A stretch of DNA of 64,000 nt from Rallus limicola (lineage: Eukaryota; Chordata; Aves; Gruiformes; Rallidae). Positions 52,001 through 64,000 of the stretch are shown here, piece by piece. The stretch is from positions 21,010,146-21,074,145 of the forward strand of contig JAKCOZ010000001.1 of assembly GCA_022605955.1 (NCBI GenBank), in the 5' to 3' direction. Position numbers and translations under genes: made by a program. The stretch's first letter is position 1. Each line of letters begins with the position of its first letter. Below the pieces are notes generated by a model. It had not been told where the DNA came from. It ran no database searches and saw nothing but the letters and a program-made list of their open reading frames with translations.

Positions 52001-53763
52001 ATTTCTTTCTCTTCTTAATTTCATTTTTTGCTCTTTTTATTTCAGTGTCCATACTGCCTGCAATCACAAAACCAAGGTAGCTTAATAGCTGACGTTATAG
52101 CATGACCCTATCATTACCGAAGGAATTTCCTCAGCATCTCACAGACTAAAATCACACATTCAAATGAGGACATATCTACTGCCTTTTTGGGTAACCATTG
52201 ACATCTAAGCTTTTCCTTTTTATCAGTTTGAAGCTTGTATTTCTGTATAATGCAGAATGTCAGTGGCCAGCAAGTCTAGCTCTGAAATACTGCCAAAATC
52301 TTCAGAATAAGGTCCTCTAACTATTCTATTGTGAAATAGACTGGAACTATCCTGGGCACTAAATAAAGGAAATCTCTAGTTGGCATAATTTGTCTTTTTG
52401 CATTTCTGTTTTCTTTTAACAAGGGAATGGACTGCTTCTTTGAACTTACTTGCCCTAAGTGCCAGTGTAGTAACCTGAGTCTCTGGCCAAGATTCTGTAA
52501 GGTACTTGCATTAGTACGTAAATATGTACCGTAATTATGCTCATTTAAAATCTCTCTCACTAATAAAACTGATACTATTAAAATAATTATAATTCTATGT
52601 CCATATGTATTTTGATGTAATGTAAGCCTATTAATATAGATGTAATATTATTTTTTTCTTTATTAACTCACGATATGCCTTTTGCTACTTCAACAGAATG
52701 CAATGAGATTGAGTTTTTTCGCTTTCACTGGATACTCTTTTTACTTCTTTCACTGACTTTTTTCAAAAATATTTAATAAGAGGAATGTTTAACCTTATTT
52801 ATTTAAATATTTTAAATTACTGTATGCCTTTCAAATAAATAACATAGTATAAAATTCAGGCTTCCTATATTTCATATAGCTCTGATTCTTTCCTCTGTCA
52901 GAGTACAAATCCCTTGATTTTATTTTGTTCTAATAGTTACCTTGTTCATATATGCTGACTTAAGTCTTTTCTCTGTTCCTTTACTTCTTCCTCCTTTCTA
53001 CTCCTTTATCCAGTGCAAAAAAATTATCAAATCTAGGTATCCTTTCTCTGATTTTTGAAAGAGAATCCTCATAGACTACACCTCTTCACTATCTCTTAAT
53101 AAGACAGACTCTTAATTTCTTCACACTCTTGTCGTTTTCTTTATGCAGCTGGATCTTTTCATGTAACACTGTTAACTAAGGAGCTGTCACTAGCATTTAT
53201 TAAAGTTAACTTTAATAGAAAAATGATACTAGAAAGTATCTGTATAATCACATTTAGCTAACATACCGTATCCAAGATAAGAATACTCTATAAATGTATG
53301 TTTAAAATTTACTCTGAAATTATTTTTCCAATGTATCATCAAGTTATTACTTCCGAAAATGTCATTTATTAAATATCTTTTTCTAAAATTATTCTTTCTG
53401 GCATATGTTGAGCATTCATCAGTAAGCACCATATTTCTCTGTTTCTTTTTCACCTGTCGTTTTGTACAAGTTTCTTTGTACTAAAAATATGAGTGATGAA
53501 CATTCTTTCTGCATCACTTGTGTTCTAGTAATTATACATCCAGATAATCTCTCAGGAAGCATTTTTCATGCTACCTGGCTTCTGTGTGAGAATGAGGCTA
53601 ACCCACAAGAAAGAATCCTTGTCTTCCCCTTTGCAGTGCTCACTATTTCTTCAAGCTTCCCAGCAACAGATGAGCACAATAATTTATTTGCTTGAAGCTG
53701 AAAATTTCCAAATATTACAAAATATCCCTCATTATGTCTGTCTCATCCTCAAATGTGGGAAAC

Positions 53764-54043
53764 TGTTGGAGGCTTTTTAGCGAGCAATGGGCATGTGAGC
53801 AATCCAGCCTTTGAACTGTAACAACCGCACGCGTGCGGTAAGGCTTGGTGCCAATCACAGAGTGTATTGGGGCGTGTGATCATATGTGCTCAACCAATAG
53901 GGGCCGGACGCGTGCACACGGCAGGGGTGGAGCTATCTGGAGGCGAGCACATGGCACAGGGCTATATAAGCAGATGAATGGTTTGAATAAACGGCATTTG
54001 CCTGATCATATTGGTCTCTGAGTGTATGTCAGGATCTCCCTCA
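53764..54043 (+). mobile_element. solo LTR of an avian class II (alpharetrovirus/ERVK-like) endogenous retrovirus
   Basis: A 280-bp element beginning TGTTGGAGG and ending TCCCTCA, flanked by perfect 6-bp target duplications GGAAAC at 53758-53763 and 54044-54049. Six-base duplications and the TG...CA ends fit class II retroviruses. U3 has CCAAT motifs at 53851-53855, 53866-53870 (reversed) and 53894-53898 and a TATA box TATATAA at 53963-53969; AATAAA at 53986-53991 is followed by CGGCATTTG, like the R-region start of the avian leukosis group. CpGs are frequent, in sharp contrast to the flanks, which suggests a young insertion. No retroviral genes are present, so it is a solo LTR formed by recombination between two LTRs. 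Confidence 0.93.
53824..53839. repeat. 16-bp perfect palindrome in LTR U3
   Basis: ACCGCACGCGTGCGGT equals its own reverse complement and holds three CpGs. The core ACGCGT recurs about 85 bases further in U3. It could be a dimeric transcription-factor site; no factor is assigned. Confidence 0.9.
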
Positions 54044-55382
54044 GGAAACGAATAGCAATATTTTCACTTCATTAGGTTCTTCTGTCCAGCCTCTCCTGAC
54101 TAGTGTTCACTCAAAGCACTAGTGCCAGATACAGGTAAATTGTCCTCAGCACCTTGATTTAAAAATAAAATAAAATCAGAGTTTAACCAATGAACACTCG
54201 GTGCCTCTCTGGCACCTTGTGAATTCTCTGTTATATTAGTTTCTTAAATTTCCTCAGGCATTAGAAAAGTTGATAAATGTATGCAGCATAAACTTGTGTA
54301 GATGACAGATTTTCCAGCTGCACAAGAAGCTGACTTAATGCGCAATGTAAAATTTTGGAAAGGTCATAAATCTAACAAGGCAAAGAATGGAACAAACAAA
54401 GGCAAGTTTTATTTGGAATACCTCTTCCATTCTAAAAACTTCTGTTCAGTATTTGGCTAAAACCCAGTACTCAATAATTTATAATACAGTGGATTCTTTC
54501 CTCTATAGCTTGCCCTCTTATACAGAAATGTTTATTACTGGTTCAGTTTCACAATATACATACAATTACAGATACTACTCATGAAGAGAATAGTTCTGCA
54601 AAATTTTAACATCAAACATTTCAGGAAACTGAACGGCCAAATGCAAAACTGTAAAAGCTGAAATATAACAATAATTATATAATATCCTAGGATGAAGGCC
54701 CCTCTGTAACTCTCAGTTTAGAAATGTGTCATCTGGTGCCTCAGATTACTGGAGCCTAAACACATTATCAAGGTGGTATGCCATATAATTTGAACATAAC
54801 ATAAGAAATTGACAGTGACTAGTACAGATAATTATGTTATGAGATCACGAATGAATAATTCTTTCTACTTATGGAACATTTCATGGTGTTTTTCAAAAGA
54901 AAATGCAACAGAATTATCTTCATTTCGCATCAGACAAAAATGAAAGACTAAAAGTCTAGCTAACTTCCAAAAAAATATGCAGCTAGTCCATAAGAGAACT
55001 TAAAGAAACACTCAAGAAGTTCTGTTTTTATATCTTGTGTTAAAAATAAGTATCTTGCTACAGATATTCTATTCCTCTAATTTGGGAAATAAAGCTACTG
55101 AAATCAACAGAAAATACTGTCAAGGTCTTTGAAATGTTTATGACATCTTTTTCCAGTTACAAAGTGATTATCTACCTTCATATGTCATGGGACAATGCTA
55201 CTTCATAAATTTAGGTTTGTTGCCTGTTTCTTTACGTTTTCCTCCTAATCATTCCTAGTCACTGTTTCAAATTCTGTCTTTCTTGATGAAGAATTAAAGA
55301 AAGAAATCATAAAGTCAACCAAGACTTTTCAGAGTTACTTCAAAGAAAAATTAAGCTGTTAGATTTATTTGAACAGTGTTAG

Positions 55383-55414
55383 ATATACATATATATATAT
55401 ACATATATATATAT
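55383..55414. repeat. (TA)n microsatellite
   Basis: Alternating TATA with CATA interruptions, about 32 bp, in the downstream intergenic region. Confidence 0.95.
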
Positions 55415-58400
55415 GGAATATATTTATTCCACTTCAGACATGTCATCCTAAACTTAAGTATGGAAGTCTCAGACATGAGAATCTACCAGACTACCAGTTC
55501 AGAAAGTGAAAGACAGTAAACTAGTAACTTGACATCAGCTGAGAAGTCTTACTGAAAACACCATATAGCACAGACTTTTAAAAAGCCCTACAAAAAACAC
55601 AAATAGAGGTTTCTACAAGCACTGCAAAAACTTAAATGTAGCAGTTTCAACTGCAATCTAAACTATATATACATATCTATACTTCTAACATGTTTATTTT
55701 TATTATTCTTCTGTCAAAGTGTAGCCTCATTGGGCTCCTGGTAAAACATACAGAGAAATTCAGTCACTGAAAGAGATGGTAAAAGTTTTTTGTTGTTCTT
55801 TCAATCTCTAATCTCTTCAAAAATCAATGCCTAGATGGGGCCAAACCAAGAATTTATGTAAGCAGCCAAGTGACATTGCATTGAAAGTCGGCTATATATT
55901 TCTCAGCTCTGCCAGTAGCACTGCACATTAGGCATTACTCTCAAAAAAGGGCAAAAGCTTCAAAACTTTAAAAAAAAGAAAGAAAGAAAGACAAGTTAAT
56001 GTAAGAAGCTAAAAACCCAACACTTTTGGAATCATTGTTAGCTGAGACCCCTCTTCTAACCACCACATGTCTGGTAAGATTTAAAGAGTCTTGTAATATA
56101 TTAATGAGGGAAACTAGACCATCACACAAACAAGCTGTAACAGCTACACACTAATTTACCAGCTGATTAAAGTTTCCAACTTTAATTAAAAAAGGAAATG
56201 CTGAAAAAAATCTCACTGTGAAAGCAGTTCTTCACTCTCTGGAAAACAAAACTGTATTCATGTGAGGCAAAAGACTAACATTTAATTTAATGATGTCTTA
56301 TCAAAAGCAAAAGGAGACAGTGGAAAATTAAATAAATGGCATTCACAGAGGTTTTAGGCTTAATCATGAAATGAGATTTGGACAGCCTTTGAATATGGAA
56401 AAGACAATACACTAAATTCACATGCCCTTTGTCATGCCCTTTGCTCAGAAGAGGACTAAGATTTTGCTTATTTTAAAGGCTTGATAATGACATCTCTGTT
56501 TACATACTCTGTCAAAAAGAAAACAAAATAAGCATGTAAGCATCTCACTACTGATTGAAGAAAAACATTCATCTCACCTTAAATTCAAGATCTGAATATC
56601 AGATTCATAACTAAGAAATTATAGAGCATGATTTCCTACTAAAAAAAAAATCAGATGACTCTCAAACATATCTGGAAAATATATTATGGAACTTTTCAAG
56701 AATTTAAACTTGTAATTGAAAAAACATTTTAATAGAGAAGATTATGTATGTAGTTTTGTATTGATAGAGCAGCAATTTCAGGTGAAAACATTTGTTTCAA
56801 AATTCTCATTTTGATGTTCTAGGGCATGCAGAGGACCTCACCCACAATAGAAACTTGAAGAGGAATTCCAGCTGACCCAGGGACACCTCTAAGCATCAAG
56901 TTACAGCTTTGTGGTTAAAGTACTAATTTTTGTCTTCCACAGTAACCAAAGTGTACTTACCTCACTGCAGAATTTAAGATATGAGACACAGAACAAGTTC
57001 TGATTTCTACACAACAGCTCATTTCCACTAACTTGAACTCCTAACTTTACCTTAGCATCTGCTTGACTCACTAGAGAGAGAATAGATGAATTTCCAAGAA
57101 GTACCTATCTTTCTCCACTGTGGATTTGCACCGTTTGTTGCACTACATACAGCCATTGAAAATTTTAGTTTTGAGGCTTTCGCTTTAAGCAGTGGAGAAA
57201 AATGTAGTCTGAAACTGTCATCATTTTGTTCTACCAGACACAGGATGAACTTAGTAGTTACTTAGTATTTTAAATATTAATGTTTCACGTTTCTATTAGG
57301 AAAAAATCTAGAACTGTGAAACTGTGACAGGCCTTCTCATATAGCAACTGAGAATACTTCATCATTCATGTAACGTGATGCAATGGATCTTAAATTACAA
57401 CTCCTCTGCTGAAGAATTTCTAACATTCTAATGCAAAAAGAGAACTGTGAAGAAAAAAAGGAAAAAAAGTTTTTCTAATACTTTACACATTGATTTAATT
57501 ATACTTGTCATTGCTAACAAACAAAATTTACTTAACTATGGCATTCTAAAGGAGCTAATTCATGGTAAGATACATCTTCCAAACTAGTAGAGGAGGACTA
57601 GAAGATAGAAAAGAAATACAGCTGGTTTAGAATTATTACGGCTTCTACTGGCATAGCATACTCAGGTTTTGTATCAGCTTCATAGATGGTGTTGAATGGA
57701 AACTACCCAAAGGCATGCAGAAACAACCAGAGGTCTGGGAAACATGACACACAAGGGGAAAAAGAAAGGCTTGGGTGTTCTAGTTTTGGAAGGAGATGGC
57801 AAAGCAAATAAAACACATGAAATTGTGGTATTCCATTAACTGCATTGTCTGAAAGGCAAGTGATATTAATGGATGGATCTATGCAGCGCAAAGCATAAAC
57901 ACTAAACATTTAGCAGAATGTTACAGATATGTGTAGTTGAGTTGAAATATTCTGCCCATTTCTTTCTAATCCTGTGTAGGAAATGTTGAAATCTGTTTTC
58001 ACTGTAAATTTTGAAATTCATTATGCACATAGCATTCTGACAAAGGTGCCTAATTTGCTGAAAATTACAAACATCCCACCTTCAAAACTTTAAGAAAAGG
58101 TCTTCTAAACAGAACATATATGTAACATAGTAAGCGTTGTTTTACATCTGACAAACGAGATATTTTCTTTGTACGAAAGGAGTAGCTGAAATTTGAGGCG
58201 GGCACAGATTTCAGATTGGTTCAGTATCCTTTCTGTGGTTATATTATTTTAGGTTCTGTCTCTGGTGCAAATTCTCAGCAGATACTCAAGGCTATGCTCA
58301 TCGCGCAAAATGTTCTGCTCTCTAAAATAAGACTTTTATTTTAATGCATAATTTTGATAACTTGCTGTCTTTTGATAACACAGAAATCAAGGCAAGCTCT

Positions 58401-61400
58401 CTACCTTCATAGCAATGGAAATCCTAAAAGTTTAAACACACTTATTACAGTGTCAGTGTGAAGATACCCACAGCTACTAGCGTATCTCATTGTTATATTT
58501 GTTGTTAATTAGAAAAACATAATCTGATTTCTCCTTGGAATCCCACACATGTGAAGCAGCCAAAGGCCAAAATTCTTTGCATAATGCAGAGCTGAGGACA
58601 ACCAGACAGAAAAGGAAATCCAAATATGCCAGTGGAGTGAGAACCTACATATTAGAAAGAATCAGGCTGCTATGTAAGAAAGAGGAGCAGTCATATCGAG
58701 AACAGCCTGAGAAGCTCATGCATAGGGACCGTATACCTGGGGTGACTGACCAGAGTACCTCTGAGGAAGCTTAAGCACTGCACATTTGGTTTCTCCTCTC
58801 ATTCATTTTAACAAATCCTTTTCTACTTGCTTGCTTTCAGCCCCGACTTGTCATTTTGTGCCACCTTCCCCACACCACTCCCATTTGCCCTGTAACTTTG
58901 CTTCTCGAATTTATTGCAGCAATTGTAGCCTCAATATATTCAGTTTGAGGAGCGTCAGTGAATTTGGCACTCACCTGACTGTCTAATAAGACAGACACAG
59001 AATCTTTAGAGGGTTTTGTGAGGAACTGCAGCTCCCCGACTTCAGTATAGCTGAGTGTATGACAGCTCAAATGTGATGCAAGTCTGACAAACAGAATAAT
59101 GCCACTTATATATGCTATGTGCAGTAGGTGACAGCAGCTCTGAATATTTCAATTATGCATTCCTTATATTAGAAAACTAAAAATAGTTCAGCTATCAGAC
59201 TGCCTAAGACCCCATCCAAAATCCAGTATGATCAATGAAAACCTCTCATTTTAATGGAACTAAAGAATGATTTTTGGTTGACTGGAGTTTGGTTTTGTTT
59301 CTTTTACAAGACATAAATCATGACTATTCCACAAAGCAAATATTTTTACAGTCCATCGACCTTGCAACAGATAACTAAAAAGACAATTTGGGGAAAAAAT
59401 CATTTACAGTCATTCTGAACGTATTCATGTCATGCAATTCAGAGGGGAAATCAAGCCTTCGAGATTTGGTGTCTTGTTTTGAGACTGATTTCATGGAAGG
59501 TTATTGCTGTCTGTACGTTACCAGCTAAAGGCTCAGCTCCCACATATAACAACTGGTCAAGGCTCTGTTAAAAGAAAAATCCTGAGCCTGTGCCCAAGAA
59601 TAAACTGGAAACTCATCCTTCCCAACATTATGAAAAACATACTCATGATATGACACTGAGATCCAGAGTGCTAACATTCCAAGACTCATGCACCAGGCAA
59701 CATCCCTGTCAGCCAATTTTACATGCCAGATGTTTTAGAGGAAATGAGATCCTGGAAAGGAAAACCAATAGAAAAGAATACTAGGTTTATTGCATGAAAA
59801 CATGATCAAGTTCTTTTAGTACAGAAAAACTACAGGACAAATGTTGCAGGTCTTAAATTGAGCAAAACTCCCAATATAGTAAAGAATTTTACTGATTAAA
59901 AATCATAGATTTTGGCTTAATGTGATTGATCAAGACAGATCTGAATTATTATGAAGATACCGAAAAGTTTTATATGGATATTATCATAAGTTTCCCCACA
60001 ATAACAAAGCTTAAAGACATAGCCCAGGGGAAAAGGGAAGGGGGAAGGCAAATTTAAGCATTAGCTTAAATGGGTTTTCAAATAAAACTATATACGATGA
60101 ATGAAAATGCTACCTAAAAGTTAACATGATTAAGAACACCACATGGCAGGAAACAATAAATAAGAAAAAAATCCCTCTATCTCCATAGCTGAATTTTCTT
60201 AATCCAGAAACTGTTCTGGACTTTTAAAGCTATAAATTAAAAAAGTAAGGACAGAAAAGTCCACCATGGGGGTGGAGACACACTGCAGGCTTAAAGATTT
60301 TCAAAAAAAAGAAATTGAGAGTCACGTGCTTCCAATGCTTCAGCAAAAGGAAAAGTTTAATAGTTGGGAAAAAAAAATAGAGGAAGAGGGTAAATTCTAA
60401 TAATCTGGGAAATATTATTCATTTTAATCAAGAATAAGAAAAAGAAAGTTCCTACTACACTATTTTATCCATGCTGTGTTCCCTGACAATGTATAGCAGG
60501 GATATAGTTAACTGTCTTCAATTGAGTGGCTATTAGAATGTGCAGGAAACAGTAGAAAGAGATGGAGTTAATATATCTTCCTTTTTAAATCAATGAGAAA
60601 AAAAAAAAAAAAGTGAGGATCTGGTATCGCTAATCCTCAGTACTTAGGAAACCACACAATACCTTGATTTATTTCATAAACATCGGGGGGGTTTTGGTTG
60701 ATATTTTTTATATCCTGCGATTTGCATTAAATAATTATTCCTTTGAGGCATGTTCCAAAGGAAAATTAAAAAAAAAAGGTGTTCTGCTATTTATATTTTT
60801 ATGGTTTTGTTTATGGGTGTAAAAATTTGCAAGGAAGTGACTGAAAACCTCTTACACATTTCCACAGAATGGGATTCTAGGATGCTTGACCAGAATAAGA
60901 CATCCCCAAATAAACTCATGAACTACAGTAAAAATCTTCATATTTAGCTACTACTGTATGCAAGACCCATGAAATGTTTTTTGCCTGGTCTTTTTCATTT
61001 GAGGTCACATTTGTTGTCCCTCACTGACTTTCATCTGTTTAAGAACAGTGCATAAAGAAGAATGGGTAAGAGTGTGAATTTGCAGCATTTAATACAATTG
61101 GGAAATATTTGTACTGAAAAGTTACAAATAATTCAGGGGGCAGAGATTTTGAAGAAGGAAAGCTGGTTAGCAATACGATAGTGCTACTGAAAAAAGAAAT
61201 TAGGGAAAAACATAGATAGCTTCTGTCAGTGGTTTTGCTGGTATTTTAAAGCACTTAAATAAAAGAGCAATTTAATAAATATTAACCAACAGTGACAAAT
61301 TTAAAGGGCCAAAAACTAGAGCTGATGCTCTCACAAACTCTTTTGTAAGAAATAAGAGCCTGATTCCCTAGGGCCATTTGAATAACCCCAGCTCTTGGCA

Positions 61401-62045
61401 TTCACCGGGCAATTTCAACTCCCTGAATTCAAGTGGTCTTGAAGTACTTGGCTTTAAGGGGATTCAGGGCTACAGCAACCAGGCTGCCAGTTTGGAAAGG
61501 CTAGCTTGGAGAATGTTTCCTTTTTTTTTTTTTTAAAAAAGTCAGTCAAAAACGCTGGAAAAGGCAAAGGGTGGAAATGCTTTTAGGTCATTTTGAGGGA
61601 GGGAAAAACAGATTATCAACCAAGAGGAAATGATTGTGTGAACAGGGTAAGCCACAAACACTAAGGAAAGCATTGTAAAAGAAAACCCAAACACAATACA
61701 TTCTTATTCTGCTAAAAAAAAAAAAAAAAAGGAGATGGTGGAGTGATAGAAAAGGCATAGAGCAAGATAAAACTTTCCTACCACTGATCATGTGAAAGGA
61801 CCATTTTCATCTCTCAGTGGCAGAAATCAAGAGCAGAGAAGACCTTTAAAATAAATGTACTCCATTACTCCACAATATTAGTTCAATCACTACCACTACA
61901 TCTTAAATGTAGTACAACTATGGGCACTTAATATGATTTTTTTAATGCTGGAAAATATGAGAAATATTTGATGATTAAATGTATCCTTTCACTTTGTATT
62001 ACAAAGATAAAAAAGATCCAAACTAATTTCGAATTTATGACATGA

Positions 62046-62440
62046 GAGGGTGAGAGAGCTGGGACTGTTTAATGGGAAAAGAAATAGAACCTTTCTATAG
62101 AAAGAAAAGTTCAGGGCAAATCTTAGGAATGTGTATAAGTATCAGATACAAGGCAACAGAGAAGAGACAGACAATTTTCAGTGGTAAGCAGTGAAAGGAA
62201 AAGAAGTGATGGAATGTAAAGTAATGGAAACTGGGCTCAAATCTAACAAAAAATATTTTTTTTTTTTGTGATAAGAGTAATCAAACACCAGAACAGGGTG
62301 CCCGAAGAGGTTGTGAAGTCTCCATACCTGGAGATACTCAAACACAACTAGTCATAGTCCTGAACAAGGTGACATAGTTGACCCTGCTTTGAGCAGGGAG
62401 GTTGGTCATTTCCCACTTCAATGATTTGATAATTTCATAA
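62046..62440 (+). mobile_element. diverged CR1 LINE 3' end
   Basis: In order: GAGAGAGCTGGGACTGTTTA, then a block aligning to the CR1 stretch before the C-terminus, CACCAGAACAGGGTGCCCGA (CR1 ...ggaacaggctgcccag), GAGGTTGTGAAGTCTCCATA, CTGGAGATACTCAAACACA (CR1 ctggaggtattcaa), and finally TTCAATGATTTGATAATT, a decayed octamer tail. The reading frame is broken by substitutions and by a T-run at 62263. An old copy in the IGF1 downstream intergenic region. Confidence 0.88.
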
Positions 62441-64000
62441 GAACAAAATGAAATAAATGAGGTTCTCTGAGGAAAATTTTAGCAACTAATTAAACATACT
62501 TTGATCTATATTTACGATATTTACCAAAGGAAGTGCAATGGAATTACAGATACTTTAACAATGTGTTGATAAGTGGAGAAATCTGAATAGCAAAGATTGT
62601 GAGGTCTCTCCAAACCCACCAGTCTCAAGAGTTTTCAAAAAGAACTTTGAAAGAATTAATATGCACTTCTAAGTGTTACAAATGGCACATGGATATCATC
62701 CTCAACTATCATTAAAGTGAATTAGCTGTATATTCAATATTATCAGACTTTAACTATTGTTAACAGTATCCGCAATGGGTTGGCCTTAAGTAAATGAAGA
62801 ATATGACAGAGCAGTGAGGTGATTTAATGTTATGTTCCATAGTGCCTCAACCAGTGATTCTCACCTATTTAAAACATGTAAGTCCTGATCATTTTAGATC
62901 TTCTTTTCCCAAGTTCATACTGAATTTTTATTAAAAAGAAGTTGCTGATTAGCTAAGACAGCAACTGCCTCTTCGTTATACATTTCTTGATATCTTTACC
63001 ATAAAACCGGAATCCCACTTACATATCAGAACAAACAAGCCAAGGACATGCCTTTAGCATGATGCCTTCCAAATCAAAATGTCCAACTTTTTGCTTTTAT
63101 TGCTAAGCTTCACATAATGAAAAAGAAAGCTGGTGGCTATCAATAAAGTGCAGCTTGCAGATGTTTAATGTTGCAGAAAGATTAGAGGTGACTAGAATAC
63201 GCTCAGATTTATTTATATTAGAGTTGTGTAAATCTGTGAAGTGTGAAGTGTATTTTATGTCAACATGAAGATTTAAAGGGACCAATTTTATTTCTGGTAT
63301 CCCTAGCAAAATAAAAGGAAAATATAAAGAAGAAAATTACAATTATCAAAATAATGCAGAATTATTAAAATTCTATTTCTTCCAAGAACACATTCCCATT
63401 GTAGATGAGCCTTCCCCAGTATTTTTTAACATCTTAGTTGACCTACATTTGAAACCAACATTGAAATACTCATATTCCTGTGTTTGCAAATTAATAAAAT
63501 TCTCCTAGAAGTTTCTAGTCCAATGTCCTTGAAAGCACTTTGATGATGAAGAAAGCAGTAACCAGCTGCTGCTTCACAGATGCTGAAAAAGCATGGAACA
63601 AATGATGCTGATTGTAATGATATGTTGCAAAAGCAATAGCAGTGGAGCACTTCTGTTGAAGACAGCCTTCCTGTTAAACAGAAGACCAAGCACAGACTCT
63701 TCCTCTTGTTCTGCACAATATGACTGCTAGATTGCAAATCTCTTAAAATGCCAACAGGGTTTCTGACTAAATTTGAAAAGAAATTAGAAGAAATCCAGCT
63801 AAGGGCCAAACAATATGAGCTGAGACTCCTGTGTTGGTGGAAATTACATAAAGCTTTCAGCAAGTAGGAAATAGGAATTGCAATCAGACAACATCCAAGT
63901 AAAGATTTCTTAAATTTAAGTTAATTTACTAAAGTTATTTTATTTTCCTTAAATTCTGCTGCTAGACACTAACTTCCATTGACAGCTACAGATCTTACTT

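Larger units (their letters stand above)
46351..64000. other. region downstream of IGF1, apparently intergenic
   Basis: In mammals the next gene downstream of IGF1 is PMCH, well beyond this distance; I saw no PMCH-like exon. The region is AT-rich and holds the CR1 relics, the solo LTR and simple repeats listed separately. Three places have coding-like frames that I cannot assign (47147-47419, 58523-59070, 63748-63867). The rest shows nothing I can name. A small or non-coding gene could be missed because vertebrate exons are short. Confidence 0.6.

Noticed and set aside
63426..63863. 145-codon minus-strand frame
   Set aside because: Cys/Ser/Leu-rich with no recognisable domain. The opposite strand has a more protein-like short frame, so this looks like a shadow or chance.

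Overview
The window is vertebrate nuclear DNA, almost certainly from a bird. It is AT-rich, has few genes, and is dominated by intronic and flanking sequence. The anchor is the insulin-like growth factor 1 gene (IGF1) on the + strand. An exon at 33291-33472 encodes the end of the B domain and the C, A, D and first E-domain residues. The terminal coding exon at 39924-39983 encodes the last 19 residues of the E peptide. The C-domain sequence SSSRRLHHK, Ser rather than Asn at mature position 26, and the repeat content (CR1 LINEs, avian-type retroviral LTRs) all point to a bird. The species cannot be fixed from sequence alone.

Layout: 1-33290 is the large intron upstream of the C/A-domain exon. 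I did not find the exon for the signal peptide and most of the B domain, so it should lie left of the window. This intron holds an old LTR (2342-2795), a diverged pair of direct repeats of unknown family (about 12.07 and 13.92 kb), an MIR-like tRNA-derived SINE relic (23.88 kb), a CR1 3' end on the minus strand (26.09 kb), a short CR1 tail (30.85 kb), two relics that look like ancient sauropsid repeats, and several simple repeats. 33473-39923 is the last intron (6451 bp), with no recognisable counterpart of the mammalian alternative exon 5. From 39984 runs the long IGF1 3' UTR, with a miR-1/206 8-mer in a context like that of mammals, other candidate microRNA sites, a Pumilio-type motif and candidate poly(A) signals; it probably ends near 46.35 kb. 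46.35-64 kb looks intergenic: a decayed CR1 open reading frame (48.56 kb), a solo retroviral LTR with perfect 6-bp target duplications (53764-54043), a diverged CR1 tail (62.05 kb), and a few unrecognised coding-like frames.

Two signals stand out. First, the IGF1 exon begins with GTAAGC directly after the acceptor AG, so the junction looks like both a 3' and a 5' splice site (the signature of a recursive-splicing point). Second, the solo LTR is a compact, CpG-rich promoter module about 14 kb downstream of the IGF1 stop codon, with a 16-bp perfect palindrome, CCAAT boxes and a TATA box. I saw no bacterial-type system, CRISPR array, tRNA or rRNA gene. Most open frames here are short AT-rich chance frames, many without an ATG.
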